Shown: positions 24,261 to 32,571, counted from the first letter of the stretch. The stretch is 34,954 nucleotides of DNA from Caldisalinibacter kiritimatiensis (GCF_000387765.1 NZ_ARZA01000117.1:1-34954); one strand, 5' to 3'. Program-made: numbers and translations. Notes: generated by a model from the sequence alone, not told the origin.

Positions 24261-24290
24261 CTAATAGCGAAAAGCGAAAGGCTAATAGCC
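24261..24290. repeat. A-family word directly before the glgP terminator
   Basis: CTAATAGCGAAAAGCGAAAG then GCTAATAGCC. Almost the same arrangement, word plus AAAAAGCGGC terminator arm, occurs at 30872-30914. An inverted repeat AGCCAAATTA/TAATTTGGCT (24196-24205, 24253-24262) flanks the rest of the gap. Confidence 0.6.
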
Positions 24291-24315
24291 AAAAAGCGGC
24301 TTATAGCCGCTTTTT
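24291..24315 (-). terminator. glgP terminator
   Basis: AAAAAGCGGCT (24291-24301), loop TAT, AGCCGCTTTTT (24305-24315); on the minus strand it ends in five U. It overlaps the glgP stop codon. Confidence 0.85.
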
Positions 24316-25921
24316 ACATATACATCTCATTATAATATTCTTCAAGCATTCTCTTAACTGCAAACTTATCCTTAGTGCTTAAGATACTGTTTTTCATCAT
24401 TTCTACCCATTTATCACGGTTATCATAGTAAGTAGGAATAACTTCCTCTAATAATACCTTATAAAGTGCCTTTAAGTCGTGTGCATCTTGCTCTTGTACA
24501 TTTTCACTTTCAAATCCATCGCCAAATTGCCATCCGTTTACACCATGCTCACAAGCTTCAGGCCACCATCCATCAAGGATACTAAAGTTAAGAACTCCAT
24601 TCATTGCAGCCTTCATACCAGAAGTACCACTTGCTTCCTTAGGTCTTCTTGGGTTATTTAACCAAATATCTGAGCCTCTAGTTAACATTTTACCTATAGT
24701 CATATCGTAGTTTTCTAAGAATACTACTGAGTTAGGATATTTCTTAGTCATCTTAACAATATTTTCAACGATTTTCTTACCAGTGTCATCTAATGGATGG
24801 GCTTTACCAGAGAACACTAATTGAATCTTACCTTCTTTTAATAATGGGTCGATTACAGATTCATCTGAGAATATGAAGTTACTTCTCTTATATGGAGCAG
24901 CTCTTCTAGAGAAACCGATTAATAGTTTATCACTATCTAGCTCAGCTCCAGTTCTCTCTTTAACAAATTCAATTAATTTTTTCTTATTATCCATATGAGT
25001 TTCCCAAAGGTCTCCGTCATTTTCAGCAGCATCAATCATTCTTTCGTCAACCCAAGTAGGTAAGTGGATTGCATTTGTTATACCTATTATTTCAGATCTA
25101 TTGTCTACGTGCTCCCACATCTTATTAGCTGTTTTGCAGTGTAATTGAGCAACTGCATTTGATATACGGGACAATTTTAAAGCCGCTACTGTCATATTGA
25201 AAGGAGAGCCACCGATTTGAACCATTTGCTCTATAGTTAATCCGTTATTTGCTCCCATGTACATTAATCTATCTAAATAATGGGATTCATTACCTTGAAT
25301 TACAGGTGTATGTGTAGTAAATACTATTTCTTCGCGAGTAGCTTTTAGTGCTTCCTCGAAGGACATCCCCTTGTCCATCTTTTCTCTTAATAATTCAAGA
25401 CCAGCAAATACTGCGTGCCCTTCGTTGAAATGATATACATCTATATCTATACCAAGGGCTCTTAAAGCTTTAATACCACCTATACCCAGAACCATTTCTT
25501 GTGCAATTCTTTCTTCGCCAAACCATCCATATAATTGTCCTGTAATCCAACTATCTTCGTTTTCAGGTAAGTCAGTGTCTAATAGATAAAGAGGAGCATT
25601 GCCAAATTTGTCTACCTCCCACACTTTACATACTACATCTCTTTGACGTATCTTAACTGTAACTTTAACGCCAGTATCCTTTAAAAAGTCATATTCATAA
25701 TTATGGTATGTATCATAAGGACGTCCATCTTCGTCAATCATTTGGTCAGTGTAGCCTTGCTTCCATTTGATACCTATACCTACGATAGGATAGTTATGGT
25801 CTTTAGCTCCTTTTAAGTAATCACCAGCTAATATACCAAGTCCACCAGCATAAGTTCTAAGGGAAGTATCTAGACCGTATTCCATACAGAAGTAAGCTAC
25901 TTTAGGTAAATTATTAGACAT
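24314..25921 (-). CDS. glgP: Alpha-glucan phosphorylase, short form (GT35)
   Basis: A 535-residue cytoplasmic phosphorylase that splits alpha-1,4-glucan with phosphate to alpha-glucose-1-phosphate, saving ATP. It is the short form known from Thermotoga and archaea rather than the ~800-residue form. It opens VAYFCMEYGLDTSLRTYAGG and LGILAGDYLKG; HFNEGHAVF and FTTHTPVIQGNE follow. The pyridoxal-phosphate lysine is Lys437 in EASGTSGMKAAMNG. AGGAGGG lies before the ATG. Its promoter has the -35 box inside operator 4, shared with the chemoreceptor gene. The debranching enzyme at 19739 would let it continue past branch points. Confidence 0.95.
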   Translation of the reverse strand: MSNNLPKVAYFCMEYGLDTSLRTYAGGLGILAGDYLKGAKDHNYPIVGIGIKWKQGYTDQMIDEDGRPYDTYHNYEYDFLKDTGVKVTVKIRQRDVVCKVWEVDKFGNAPLYLLDTDLPENEDSWITGQLYGWFGEERIAQEMVLGIGGIKALRALGIDIDVYHFNEGHAVFAGLELLREKMDKGMSFEEALKATREEIVFTTHTPVIQGNESHYLDRLMYMGANNGLTIEQMVQIGGSPFNMTVAALKLSRISNAVAQLHCKTANKMWEHVDNRSEIIGITNAIHLPTWVDERMIDAAENDGDLWETHMDNKKKLIEFVKERTGAELDSDKLLIGFSRRAAPYKRSNFIFSDESVIDPLLKEGKIQLVFSGKAHPLDDTGKKIVENIVKMTKKYPNSVVFLENYDMTIGKMLTRGSDIWLNNPRRPKEASGTSGMKAAMNGVLNFSILDGWWPEACEHGVNGWQFGDGFESENVQEQDAHDLKALYKVLLEEVIPTYYDNRDKWVEMMKNSILSTKDKFAVKRMLEEYYNEMYM

Positions 25922-25975
25922 TATTAATCCCTCCTAAAAATTTTGAATTATTAAAAATTTTATTCATTTAATGTA

Positions 25976-26004
25976 ATTATACATAAAAAAATCTTGAAAT
26001 GCAA
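25976..26004 (-). promoter_or_regulatory. glgP promoter, -35 inside operator 4
   Basis: On the minus strand: TTGCAT (complement of 25999-26004), exactly 17 bp, perfect TATAAT (complement of 25976-25981). RNA would start near 25969, 48 nt before the start codon. Confidence 0.85.
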
Positions 26005-26013
26005 CCGTTTGCA
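26000..26013. promoter_or_regulatory. LacI-type operator 4 (divergent glgP / chemoreceptor)
   Basis: TGCAACCGTTTGCA; the 16-bp form ATGCAACCGTTTGCAT (25999-26014) begins with the complement of TTGCAT and ends with TTGCAT. Each end is the -35 hexamer of one divergent promoter, so a single protein bound here would block both. Confidence 0.92.
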
Positions 26014-26037
26014 TAAAGTTTTGTTATATAGTATAAT
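26009..26037 (+). promoter_or_regulatory. Chemoreceptor promoter, -35 inside operator 4
   Basis: TTGCAT (26009-26014), exactly 17 bp, TATAAT (26032-26037). RNA would start near 26044 and carry a leader of about 208 nt. Confidence 0.85.
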
Positions 26038-26184
26038 TATGTTAAAATATTTTTGAAAATTAATACAAAATTAACTTTAAATTATATTCCTTTACAATTT
26101 TAAATTCTAAGAACTGAATCAGAAACAACGTACCACTAACAAAAAAGCCACGAAGTCCATTTCAATTTAGCTTTATAGGAGGGG

Positions 26185-26235
26185 ATGCTAGGGAAAGGGA
26201 AAGCTTTGATGAAATTTTTATATTTCATTTCTTAA
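26185..26235 (+). CDS. Possible 16-residue leader peptide before the chemoreceptor
   Basis: ATG at 26185 lies just after AGGAGGGG and opens [16 protein letters not shown], stopping 16 nt before the chemoreceptor ATG. A small hairpin (TGAAAT/ATTTCA, 26209-26227) is inside it. The SD spacing is short, so it may be only a ribosome standby site; the rest of the leader (26038-26184) shows AT-rich sequence without a recognised motif. Confidence 0.25.
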   Translation: MLGKGKALMKFLYFIS

Positions 26236-26251
26236 GAATGGGGGACTTAGT

Positions 26252-27982
26252 ATGAAAAAAGAGAAGAGAAAAAAGGGACTAAAAGCAAGAGTACGAGATG
26301 TAAAGATTATTAAGGGTATTCTATTAGTATTAATGATAGCGGTTGTATTTTCTTTAGTAATTAGTGGAGTAGGATACTTTTCAATGCAAACAATTAATAA
26401 TAACACCAATTCTTTATATAGCAACAGACTTTTACCAATAGTAAAAATAGGGGAAATAGAAAATTATTTTTATACTATTAGATACAATATAGCTAGAGGT
26501 ATGGAAAGCAAACTATATTATGAGTATGACCAAGAAATAATGAGTAATGATAAAAAAATACAAGGTTTAATTGCTGAATTTGAAGAGTTAAAGCTAGATG
26601 ACAATGAAATTAGATATTTAACTATGTTTAAAGAGTATTATAAATCATATTTAAGTGAGTGGGAAAAAATAAAAGAGACCCTATCTAAGCAAGGAAAAGC
26701 TAAGAGTACACAAGTAAGAAATATCGCTTCATATGAGAATAATATTGTTAATCATTTAAATGGATTAGTTAAGTATAACAGGGCTAAAGCAGAAGAGATA
26801 AAGATAGAAAGCTATAATGTTTACAAAGAGAATGTAAAAGTATTTTTAATATTGTCAGGGATAGCAATACTGGTACTTATTATATTTGCAATAATAATTA
26901 TTTATACAATCAAACGTTCAATGAAAGATATGGTTAATAGACTGACCATAATATCAAAGGGAGATTTTACAGTACATATAGATAATAATAGCAAAAATGA
27001 GTTTGGTATTATGAAAAAGGCTTTACATAAAGTTATACAAGACATTTCAGGTATGCTTAAACTTGTAAAAGATAACTCTATAAAAATAGGGCAGCATTCT
27101 TATACTTTATCGGAAGTAGCAATGGAAATGAGTTCATCTTCAAAAGAAGTAGTAAAGGCAATAGAAGAGGTTTCTACAGGAGCCATTCAGCAGGCAAAGG
27201 AGCTATCAAATGTCAACGATTCGGTAGCTTATTTTGGTGAAGAGATTGAAAGCGTTGTTACAGCCATTGAAGAAGTTAATAATATAGCTACAACTACAGA
27301 TGGTTTAGCTAAAATGGGAAATCAAAAGCTTGAATTACTCATAAAATCTATTGGAGATATAAGTAAATCCTTTGATAATGTAAGTTCAAAAATTAATGAA
27401 CTGAGCAATAACATCCAAAATATAAGTACAAGTACAGAACTTATTAATGAAATTTCAGACCAGACTAATCTTTTAGCATTAAATGCTTCTATAGAAGCTG
27501 CAAGGGCAGGGGAAGTAGGAAGGGGCTTTGCAGTTGTTGCAGATGAAATAAGAAAATTAGCAGAGCAGTCAAAAGGTGCAGCAGAGAAGATAAATGGAAT
27601 GATATTTAATATTTCAGAGGAAGCTATTGGAGTGGTTAATACAACAAATAGTGTTAATAGAAATTTAACTAATCAATCGCAGGAGATTGATAATACAATA
27701 GCATCTGTTAAGGAAATTATTGATTCAATAGAAACTATTCTACCTAGATTTGAAGAGGTTAGAGAATCATTAATTAAGATTAATAATGAAAAGGACGGAA
27801 TTATTGATAAAATAGATACAGTGTCACAGGTAGCTAATGAAGCGTCAGTTACAGCTCAACAGATAGCTGCTTCATCACAGCAAACTAATGCAGCGGCAGA
27901 AGAAGTAGCTGAAACCGCTAAAAAGTTAAATGAAATGACTAAGAATATGAATGAAGGAGTTAATAGATTTAAGCTTAGATAA
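26252..27982 (+). CDS. Methyl-accepting chemotaxis protein
   Basis: A 576-residue chemoreceptor. Membrane segment 1 (about 20-42) and segment 2 (about 193-216) enclose an extracellular helical sensor of ~150 residues of the four-helix-bundle type ([20 protein letters not shown] at its start). A HAMP domain follows (about 217-265, [20 protein letters not shown]), then the signalling coiled coil with hairpin tip [20 protein letters not shown] (about 406-425). The C-terminus is helical with [13 protein letters not shown], a methylation-type region. GGGGGA precedes the ATG. Its promoter shares operator 4 with glgP, so it should be induced with maltodextrin genes; it might sense sugar directly or through MalE (inference). 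Confidence 0.94.
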   Translation: MKKEKRKKGLKARVRDVKIIKGILLVLMIAVVFSLVISGVGYFSMQTINNNTNSLYSNRLLPIVKIGEIENYFYTIRYNIARGMESKLYYEYDQEIMSNDKKIQGLIAEFEELKLDDNEIRYLTMFKEYYKSYLSEWEKIKETLSKQGKAKSTQVRNIASYENNIVNHLNGLVKYNRAKAEEIKIESYNVYKENVKVFLILSGIAILVLIIFAIIIIYTIKRSMKDMVNRLTIISKGDFTVHIDNNSKNEFGIMKKALHKVIQDISGMLKLVKDNSIKIGQHSYTLSEVAMEMSSSSKEVVKAIEEVSTGAIQQAKELSNVNDSVAYFGEEIESVVTAIEEVNNIATTTDGLAKMGNQKLELLIKSIGDISKSFDNVSSKINELSNNIQNISTSTELINEISDQTNLLALNASIEAARAGEVGRGFAVVADEIRKLAEQSKGAAEKINGMIFNISEEAIGVVNTTNSVNRNLTNQSQEIDNTIASVKEIIDSIETILPRFEEVRESLIKINNEKDGIIDKIDTVSQVANEASVTAQQIAASSQQTNAAAEEVAETAKKLNEMTKNMNEGVNRFKLR

Positions 27983-28003
27983 AAAAGCGACTTTGTCGCT
28001 TTT
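27983..28003 (+). terminator. Chemoreceptor terminator
   Basis: AAAAGCGA, loop CTTTG, TCGCTTTT directly after the stop codon. Confidence 0.8.
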
Positions 28004-28040
28004 AGGTGCTAGGTACTTGGTACTGGCTACTAGCATTATA

Positions 28041-28074
28041 AAAAACCCTTGAGACATGAGTCTCAAGGGTTTTT
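28041..28074. terminator. Strong symmetrical terminator
   Basis: AAAAACCCTTGAGAC (28041-28055), loop ATGA, GTCTCAAGGGTTTTT (28060-28074), followed by another T. It can serve both the chemoreceptor and converging maltose phosphorylase genes. Degenerate GGTGCTAGGTACTTGGTAC words lie just before it. Confidence 0.9.
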
Positions 28075-28077
28075 TCT

Positions 28078-28109
28078 GTTCTTGATGGACGAGGGCGTTC
28101 ATCAAGAAC
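28078..28109. repeat. Inverted repeat with GACGAGGGCG loop
   Basis: GTTCTTGATG (28078-28087) and CATCAAGAAC (28100-28109) enclose GACGAGGGCGTT. The loop word relates to the GC-rich hairpin at 28135. CAAGAACAAAAGCTAATAGC here is repeated as CAAGAACAGAAGCCAATAGC at 28180-28199. Confidence 0.7.
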
Positions 28110-28134
28110 AAAAGCTAATAGCTAACCTTCCGTT

Positions 28135-28160
28135 GTCGAGGGACGCCCTCGTCCCTCGAC
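28135..28160. repeat. GC-rich hairpin repeat, copy 1
   Basis: GTCGAGGGACG (28135-28145), loop CCCT, CGTCCCTCGAC (28150-28160): 11 perfect pairs, far more GC-rich than its surroundings. A second copy is at 30822-30847; the two flank the maltose phosphorylase gene. Confidence 0.8.
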
Positions 28161-28197
28161 TAAGCTATCTCTTGAGGTCAAGAACAGAAGCCAATAG

Positions 28198-30531
28198 CTA
28201 ATTAACCGCTAAACTAATCTGTTGATGTTGTATATCTACAGTTATCTCGCCATTTTCATTTAATGTATAATCCTCATCATAAATCTTAAGAGTGAATGTA
28301 TCTCCTTTTTCCTGAACTATTCTAACTTGGTCTTTATCGGTAATAACCTTTAACAAATGTCCTCTAAATAGAATTTTAAATGAGTATCTAGCCCAAGCTT
28401 TAGGAATAAAAGGACTTAAAGATAGGGTATCATTTTTTATTCTCATACCACCAAAGCCATGTACTATAGACATCCAAGTCCCTGCCATACTTGTAATATG
28501 AAGACCATCATCGGTATCATTATTGTAATTATCTAGGTCTAATCTAGCAGTTCTTAGATATAATTCATAGGCTTTGTCTTCATATCCTATTTCAGCTGCA
28601 ATAATAGAGTAAACACAAGGAGATAGTGAAGATTCATGAACAGTTTTTGGCTCATAAAAGTCAAAATTACGTTTCTTTGTTTCTAAGTCATATCTATCAT
28701 TTAAGAAATATAGTCCTTGTAATACATCGGCTTGTTTAATGAAACAAGAACGAAGTATTCTATCCCATGACCAGTTCTGGTTAATAGGAAGTTCGTCTTT
28801 AGGAATATCGTCAACAGTTTTCATTTCTTTGTCCATATATCCATCTTGTTGCTCAAATACATCTAATGATTCTATATAAGGATAATACATCTTATCTATG
28901 ATATCCTGCCATTTTTCTGTTTCTTTGTCTGTAAGATTTAATTTATCTATTAATTCTTCATATCTATCAGGATATTCATTTTTTAGGAATTCTTTCACTT
29001 TTAGAGTATAATCTAAATTCCAAGCTGCCATAGTGTTTGTATACCAGTTATTGTTTACATTGTTTTCATATTCATTAGGACCTGTTACTCCAAGTATCAT
29101 GTATTTATCCTTAAATGGATTATAATTAACACGGTCTGCCCAATATCTACTGGTTTCTACTAAAACTTCAAATCCATATTCAGCTAAATAATCCTTATCA
29201 TCTGTATATCTTACATAATTATATATAGCGTAGGAGATAGCAGCATTTCTATGAATTTCTTCAAAGGTGATTTCCCATTCATTGTGACATTCTTCACCGT
29301 TCATAGTTACCATAGGATAAAGGGCACCCTTCATACCCAGCTTACGAGCATTTTCCTTTGCCTTTTCAAGGTGATTATATCTATAGATTAGTAAATTCCT
29401 TGCAATATTTTGTTCTCTAGTACTTAAATAAAAGTTTAAGCAATAGGCTTCAGTATCCCAGTATGTACTACCACCATATTTTTCACCTGTAAAACCTTTA
29501 GGTCCTATATTTAGTCTTGGGTCATGTCCAGTATAGGTTTGATTTAACTGGAATATATTAAATCTAATACCTTGTTGAGCACTTGGGTCACCTTCTATAA
29601 TAATGTCACTTTCTAACCAGCGTTCTTCCCAAGCATTACTATGTTCTTCAAATAATTTATCGAATCCTTTGTCATATGCATAATTTACTCTTTCAATAGA
29701 AGCATTTTTAATTTCATTAACAGGATAATCTCGATTTGTTGTTACTGCTATGTATTTGTATAGGGTAGTAGTACTACCTTTTTTAGCAGTAACAGTTATT
29801 GTATTACCTACATATTTTTCTTTTTCTATAGACTCTATTTGGCCTTTTAATTCGATATTATCTTGAAGGACATTGTATTTCATAGCTGTACATACATGGA
29901 AGTCTAATTTTTTAGTTTTCATTGTCAAATGACCTTCATATTTATCTACTGATTTGTCAACCTCTAACCAAAATTTTTCTCCATAGTTAGAGTCCTCATT
30001 AGATACATCTCCGTCTAAGTATGGTGTAAAGGTAACTGAAGCGTCATGATTTAGTGGAGTGATACTGTAAGATATAGCTGCTACTTCTAGGTCTTTAATA
30101 CTTGTAAACCTTTTCACTTCAACTTTAGTTTTTCTACCTTTAGAGTCTACAATAGTAAAGGTTCTTAGTAGATAACCATGCTTCATATTAAGAATACGCT
30201 TAAAGTCTTCTACTTTAGTTTTAGCTAGGTCAATAACTTCGTCATCAATCATAACACCGATACCTATAAAATTAGTAGCATTTAGTACTTTAGCGAAATA
30301 TTCAGGATATCCATTTTTCCACCAACCAACTCTTGTTTTATCAGGGTAATATACTCCAGCAATATATGTACCTTGTAGAGAATCACCTGAGTAATCTTCT
30401 TCAAAGTTACCACGCATTCCCATATGACCGTTACCTATACTCATAATACTTTCATATATTCTATTGTCGTCTGGATGTAAACCTTCTTCGATTATATTCC
30501 ACTCATCAATTTTAGTATATTGTTTATTCAT
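28198..30531 (-). CDS. Maltose phosphorylase (GH65)
   Basis: A 777-residue cytoplasmic phosphorylase that converts maltose and phosphate to glucose and beta-glucose-1-phosphate. N-terminal beta-sandwich begins IIEEGLHPDDNRIYESIMSI and SIGNGHMGMRGNFEE; the (alpha/alpha)6 barrel follows about residue 310 with RFNIFQLNQTYTGHDPRLNI. The general acid is Glu487 in GVTGPNEYENNVNNNWYTNT, the same number as recalled for Lactobacillus brevis maltose phosphorylase. GPNEYENN favours maltose over kojibiose or trehalose phosphorylases, which tend to have GPDEYH or GPDEFH (from memory). The start is the ATG at 30531 with AGGTGA upstream; a GTG at 30540 adds three residues. It would need beta-phosphoglucomutase, not seen here. 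An operator lies 44 nt upstream. Confidence 0.88.
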   Translation of the reverse strand: MNKQYTKIDEWNIIEEGLHPDDNRIYESIMSIGNGHMGMRGNFEEDYSGDSLQGTYIAGVYYPDKTRVGWWKNGYPEYFAKVLNATNFIGIGVMIDDEVIDLAKTKVEDFKRILNMKHGYLLRTFTIVDSKGRKTKVEVKRFTSIKDLEVAAISYSITPLNHDASVTFTPYLDGDVSNEDSNYGEKFWLEVDKSVDKYEGHLTMKTKKLDFHVCTAMKYNVLQDNIELKGQIESIEKEKYVGNTITVTAKKGSTTTLYKYIAVTTNRDYPVNEIKNASIERVNYAYDKGFDKLFEEHSNAWEERWLESDIIIEGDPSAQQGIRFNIFQLNQTYTGHDPRLNIGPKGFTGEKYGGSTYWDTEAYCLNFYLSTREQNIARNLLIYRYNHLEKAKENARKLGMKGALYPMVTMNGEECHNEWEITFEEIHRNAAISYAIYNYVRYTDDKDYLAEYGFEVLVETSRYWADRVNYNPFKDKYMILGVTGPNEYENNVNNNWYTNTMAAWNLDYTLKVKEFLKNEYPDRYEELIDKLNLTDKETEKWQDIIDKMYYPYIESLDVFEQQDGYMDKEMKTVDDIPKDELPINQNWSWDRILRSCFIKQADVLQGLYFLNDRYDLETKKRNFDFYEPKTVHESSLSPCVYSIIAAEIGYEDKAYELYLRTARLDLDNYNNDTDDGLHITSMAGTWMSIVHGFGGMRIKNDTLSLSPFIPKAWARYSFKILFRGHLLKVITDKDQVRIVQEKGDTFTLKIYDEDYTLNENGEITVDIQHQQISLAVN

Positions 30532-30574
30532 AGGTTTCACCTACCTTTCGAGTGATTAACAGTTATGAATATTG

Positions 30575-30588
30575 TGCAATCGGTTGCA
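30575..30588. promoter_or_regulatory. LacI-type operator 5 (maltose phosphorylase)
   Basis: TGCAATCGGTTGCA matches TGCAANCGNTTGCA at every fixed base. It lies between the promoter and the start codon, so it would act as a roadblock or at early elongation. Confidence 0.85.
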
Positions 30589-30632
30589 TAACGGACAAAA
30601 AATAAAAGTAATGACTTACTCTTCTTTCTTCC

Positions 30633-30661
30633 ATTATACCAAAAAAAGCTAAAAAAGATAA
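30633..30661 (-). promoter_or_regulatory. Maltose phosphorylase promoter
   Basis: On the minus strand: TGGTATAAT (extended -10, TATAAT at 30633-30638) with a poor TTATCT at 17 bp. The operator is about 45 nt downstream of the -10. Confidence 0.5.
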
Positions 30662-30675
30662 GGGGGAATTAAAAA

Positions 30676-30814
30676 CAATTTGCAATTCACAATTGACAAT
30701 TTACAATTTACAATTAGAGTAATAGAGTAGTAGAGGATAGAGAGTAGTAGAGAATAAGGGATTAGAGTATTAGAGTAATAGAGTATTAGAGGATAGAGTA
30801 GTAGAGAGTAGGGA
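30676..30814. repeat. caatt words and GAGTAGTAGA words
   Basis: First CAATTTGCAATTCACAATTG, ACAATTTACAATTTACAATT (30676-30716). Then about 100 bp of degenerate GAGTAGTAGAGGATAGAGAG-type words (30716-30814). The gap 30541-30931 otherwise holds the promoter, operator 5, the GC-rich hairpin and an A-family word; no gene is seen. Confidence 0.75.
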
Positions 30815-30821
30815 ATCTGTT

Positions 30822-30847
30822 GTCGAGGGACGCCCACGTCCCTAGAC
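30822..30847. repeat. GC-rich hairpin repeat, copy 2
   Basis: GTCGAGGGACG (30822-30832), loop CCCA, CGTCCCTAGAC (30837-30847), one mismatch. GTTGTCGAGGGACGCCC is identical to copy 1 at 28133-28149. Confidence 0.8.
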
Positions 30848-30871
30848 TGAGTAAATTTTCTTTAAATTTTT

Positions 30872-30928
30872 TGCTAACAGCTAATAGCGAAAAGCGAATA
30901 GCCAAAAAGCGGCCTTTTTTGGCCGCTT
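30872..30928 (-). terminator. A-family word plus terminator of the M23 peptidase gene
   Basis: TGCTAACAGCTAATAGCGAA and AAGCGAATAGCC (30872-30903) are followed by AAGCGGCC (30907-30914), loop TTTTTT, GGCCGCTT (30921-30928). On the minus strand it ends GCTTTTT. Same word-terminator pairing as before glgP. Confidence 0.8.
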
Positions 30929-30931
30929 ATA

Positions 30932-32356
30932 TTACTTATAATGCTTCTTCAAATAATCCAATGGATTCAATAACTTTCCATCCTTATGTATTTCAAAATG
31001 AACATGAGGACCTGTACTTCTACCAGTATTACCTGAGTAGGCTATTGTTTGTCTTTTAGATACTTTATCACCTTTTTTAACTAATAATTTACTATTATGA
31101 GCATAATATGTTTCGTATCCATTGGCATGTTCTAGTATTACAATATAACCATATCCTGACTTCCATCCAGAGAATTTAACAGTTCCTTCCATTAAGGCAT
31201 ATACAGGGGTACCAACAGGAACACCATAGTCAATACCGTCATGATGACGTCCCCATCTCATACCGAATCTAGAAGTTAAAACTCCTGTACCTTCAGGTAA
31301 AAAAGCTGAAGCTAATTCATCTTCGTAAGTTCTCTTTGTACCTTTAAGTACTATTTGTGTAACAGGCTCTGATAATATCTTTTTATCTATAATTTTTCTG
31401 TTTTCTATTAATCCATTTTTTATTGTAATTTCAGCAGTTACTTCTTTTTTACCTGATTTTCCATTCTTTTTAACTATCCATTTTGTTCTTTCTAGACTAG
31501 AATCTTTTTTTACTACAGTATCATAAGGAATACTTTCCTTATATTTATATGTATATTTAACTTCAACATTTAAATAAGGTTTTGGAACTATAAGATTTAA
31601 TTCGTCACCAATATGTATTAAAGTAGGATTTATATTAGGGTTAGCTTTTATAATATCTTCTACTGTCATATTGTTATTTTTAGCTATAACCCACAAACTG
31701 TCACCTTTTTGTACTTTATATTTTTTCTCTTCTGTTGTACCTTGAAGTAGATATTTTTTAGCATTATCATTAGTCATTATACTATTAACGTCTGCTTCTA
31801 CTTCTTTTATTTCAATATCCTCTAATATTTTTATGTATTCAAGGTCATAATTTTCCTTTTCTATTTCTTTAGGTAAATATAGGGATTTAATTTCATTAAT
31901 TACTTTTTCAGCGTCAGCCTTGGTCTTTAAAAATACTATATTTTCACCGTTTATGTTTATACTATAGCAGTTAGCCATAAATTTTAGGTTTTTCTTTAAG
32001 TTTTCATATAATTTATCTAATGGAGTAAATTTAGTTGTAGTTATAGAAGTCTTTTGAAAATTTAATAAACTTTTATTAACAGATACATTTAAACCCTTCG
32101 TATTTTCTAGTTCACTTTTTATTTGTGAAGTCATATTTTCAACTGTATCTTTACTTTCAACTATACCTATTTGTTGGTCGTTTATGAGAACTTTGTAGCC
32201 TTGTAAAGTTTCTTTAATAGATGTAGCATTAAACATAAGCTTGTCCGTTTCAGTTGTAAAATTACAGCTAAATACGATATAAATAAACATCAATAAAGAA
32301 ATACTTAAATAAGTTATAACCACTTTATCTTTTAGTATCTTATTGAAATTAATCAA
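30932..32356 (-). CDS. Membrane-anchored LysM-G5-M23 cell-wall peptidase
   Basis: A 474-residue protein acting on peptidoglycan outside the membrane. One N-terminal span (about 12-30) is followed by ~180 residues of unassigned extracellular sequence. A LysM domain (212-256, YKVQKGDSLWVIAKNNNMTV) should bind glycan, a G5-like domain (about 260-335, with ESIPYDTVVKKDSSL) follows, and the M23 domain ends the chain. Zn-binding residues are His372 and Asp376 (HHDGIDYG) and His451/His453 (HVHFE); all are present. The closest well-known design is SpoIIQ/DipM-type endopeptidases, but sporulation is not shown. The start is TTG at 32356 with GGAGGG seven bases before it. No carbohydrate link is evident. 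Confidence 0.9.
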   Translation of the reverse strand: MINFNKILKDKVVITYLSISLLMFIYIVFSCNFTTETDKLMFNATSIKETLQGYKVLINDQQIGIVESKDTVENMTSQIKSELENTKGLNVSVNKSLLNFQKTSITTTKFTPLDKLYENLKKNLKFMANCYSININGENIVFLKTKADAEKVINEIKSLYLPKEIEKENYDLEYIKILEDIEIKEVEADVNSIMTNDNAKKYLLQGTTEEKKYKVQKGDSLWVIAKNNNMTVEDIIKANPNINPTLIHIGDELNLIVPKPYLNVEVKYTYKYKESIPYDTVVKKDSSLERTKWIVKKNGKSGKKEVTAEITIKNGLIENRKIIDKKILSEPVTQIVLKGTKRTYEDELASAFLPEGTGVLTSRFGMRWGRHHDGIDYGVPVGTPVYALMEGTVKFSGWKSGYGYIVILEHANGYETYYAHNSKLLVKKGDKVSKRQTIAYSGNTGRSTGPHVHFEIHKDGKLLNPLDYLKKHYK

Positions 32357-32480
32357 TTAAAATCCCTCCCCCATAATGTCACAATCTTATTTTATCAAAG
32401 AAAATGCAAAAAGTAAGGGGAAATATGGGGAATGCAATAAATTTGTTAGTAGTTAGTAGCAATAAGAAAATAAGTATGGG

Positions 32481-32525
32481 AAGTTAGAGAATAGAGTAGT
32501 AGAGAGTAGAAGATTAGGGAGTAGC
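32481..32525. repeat. GAGTAGTAGA words, second site
   Basis: AGTTAGAGAATAGAGTAGTA then GAGAGTAGAAGATTAGGGAG. Same degenerate word family as 30716-30814. Bases 32357-32480 hold nothing else but AT-rich spacer. Confidence 0.65.
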
Positions 32526-32540
32526 AAAGCAAATATAAAA

Positions 32541-32562
32541 GGCTAGGAATTAGCTCCTAGCC
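32541..32562 (-). terminator. Terminator of the Asn/Gln/Ser-rich protein gene
   Basis: GGCTAGGA (32541-32548), 6-nt loop, TCCTAGCC (32555-32562); on the minus strand CCTTTTATATTT follows. Confidence 0.8.
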
Positions 32563-32571
32563 TAGTTAATG

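Noticed and set aside
26140-26160. Second c-di-GMP aptamer before the chemoreceptor, suggested by AAAAAAGCCACGAAG
   Set aside because: The GGCAAAC, GACGCAAAGCC and GGCCTAAG elements are missing, and no P1 can be drawn.
30676-30814. Possible CRISPR array
   Set aside because: Words are degenerate, directly adjacent and lack constant-length unique spacers; no cas genes are present.
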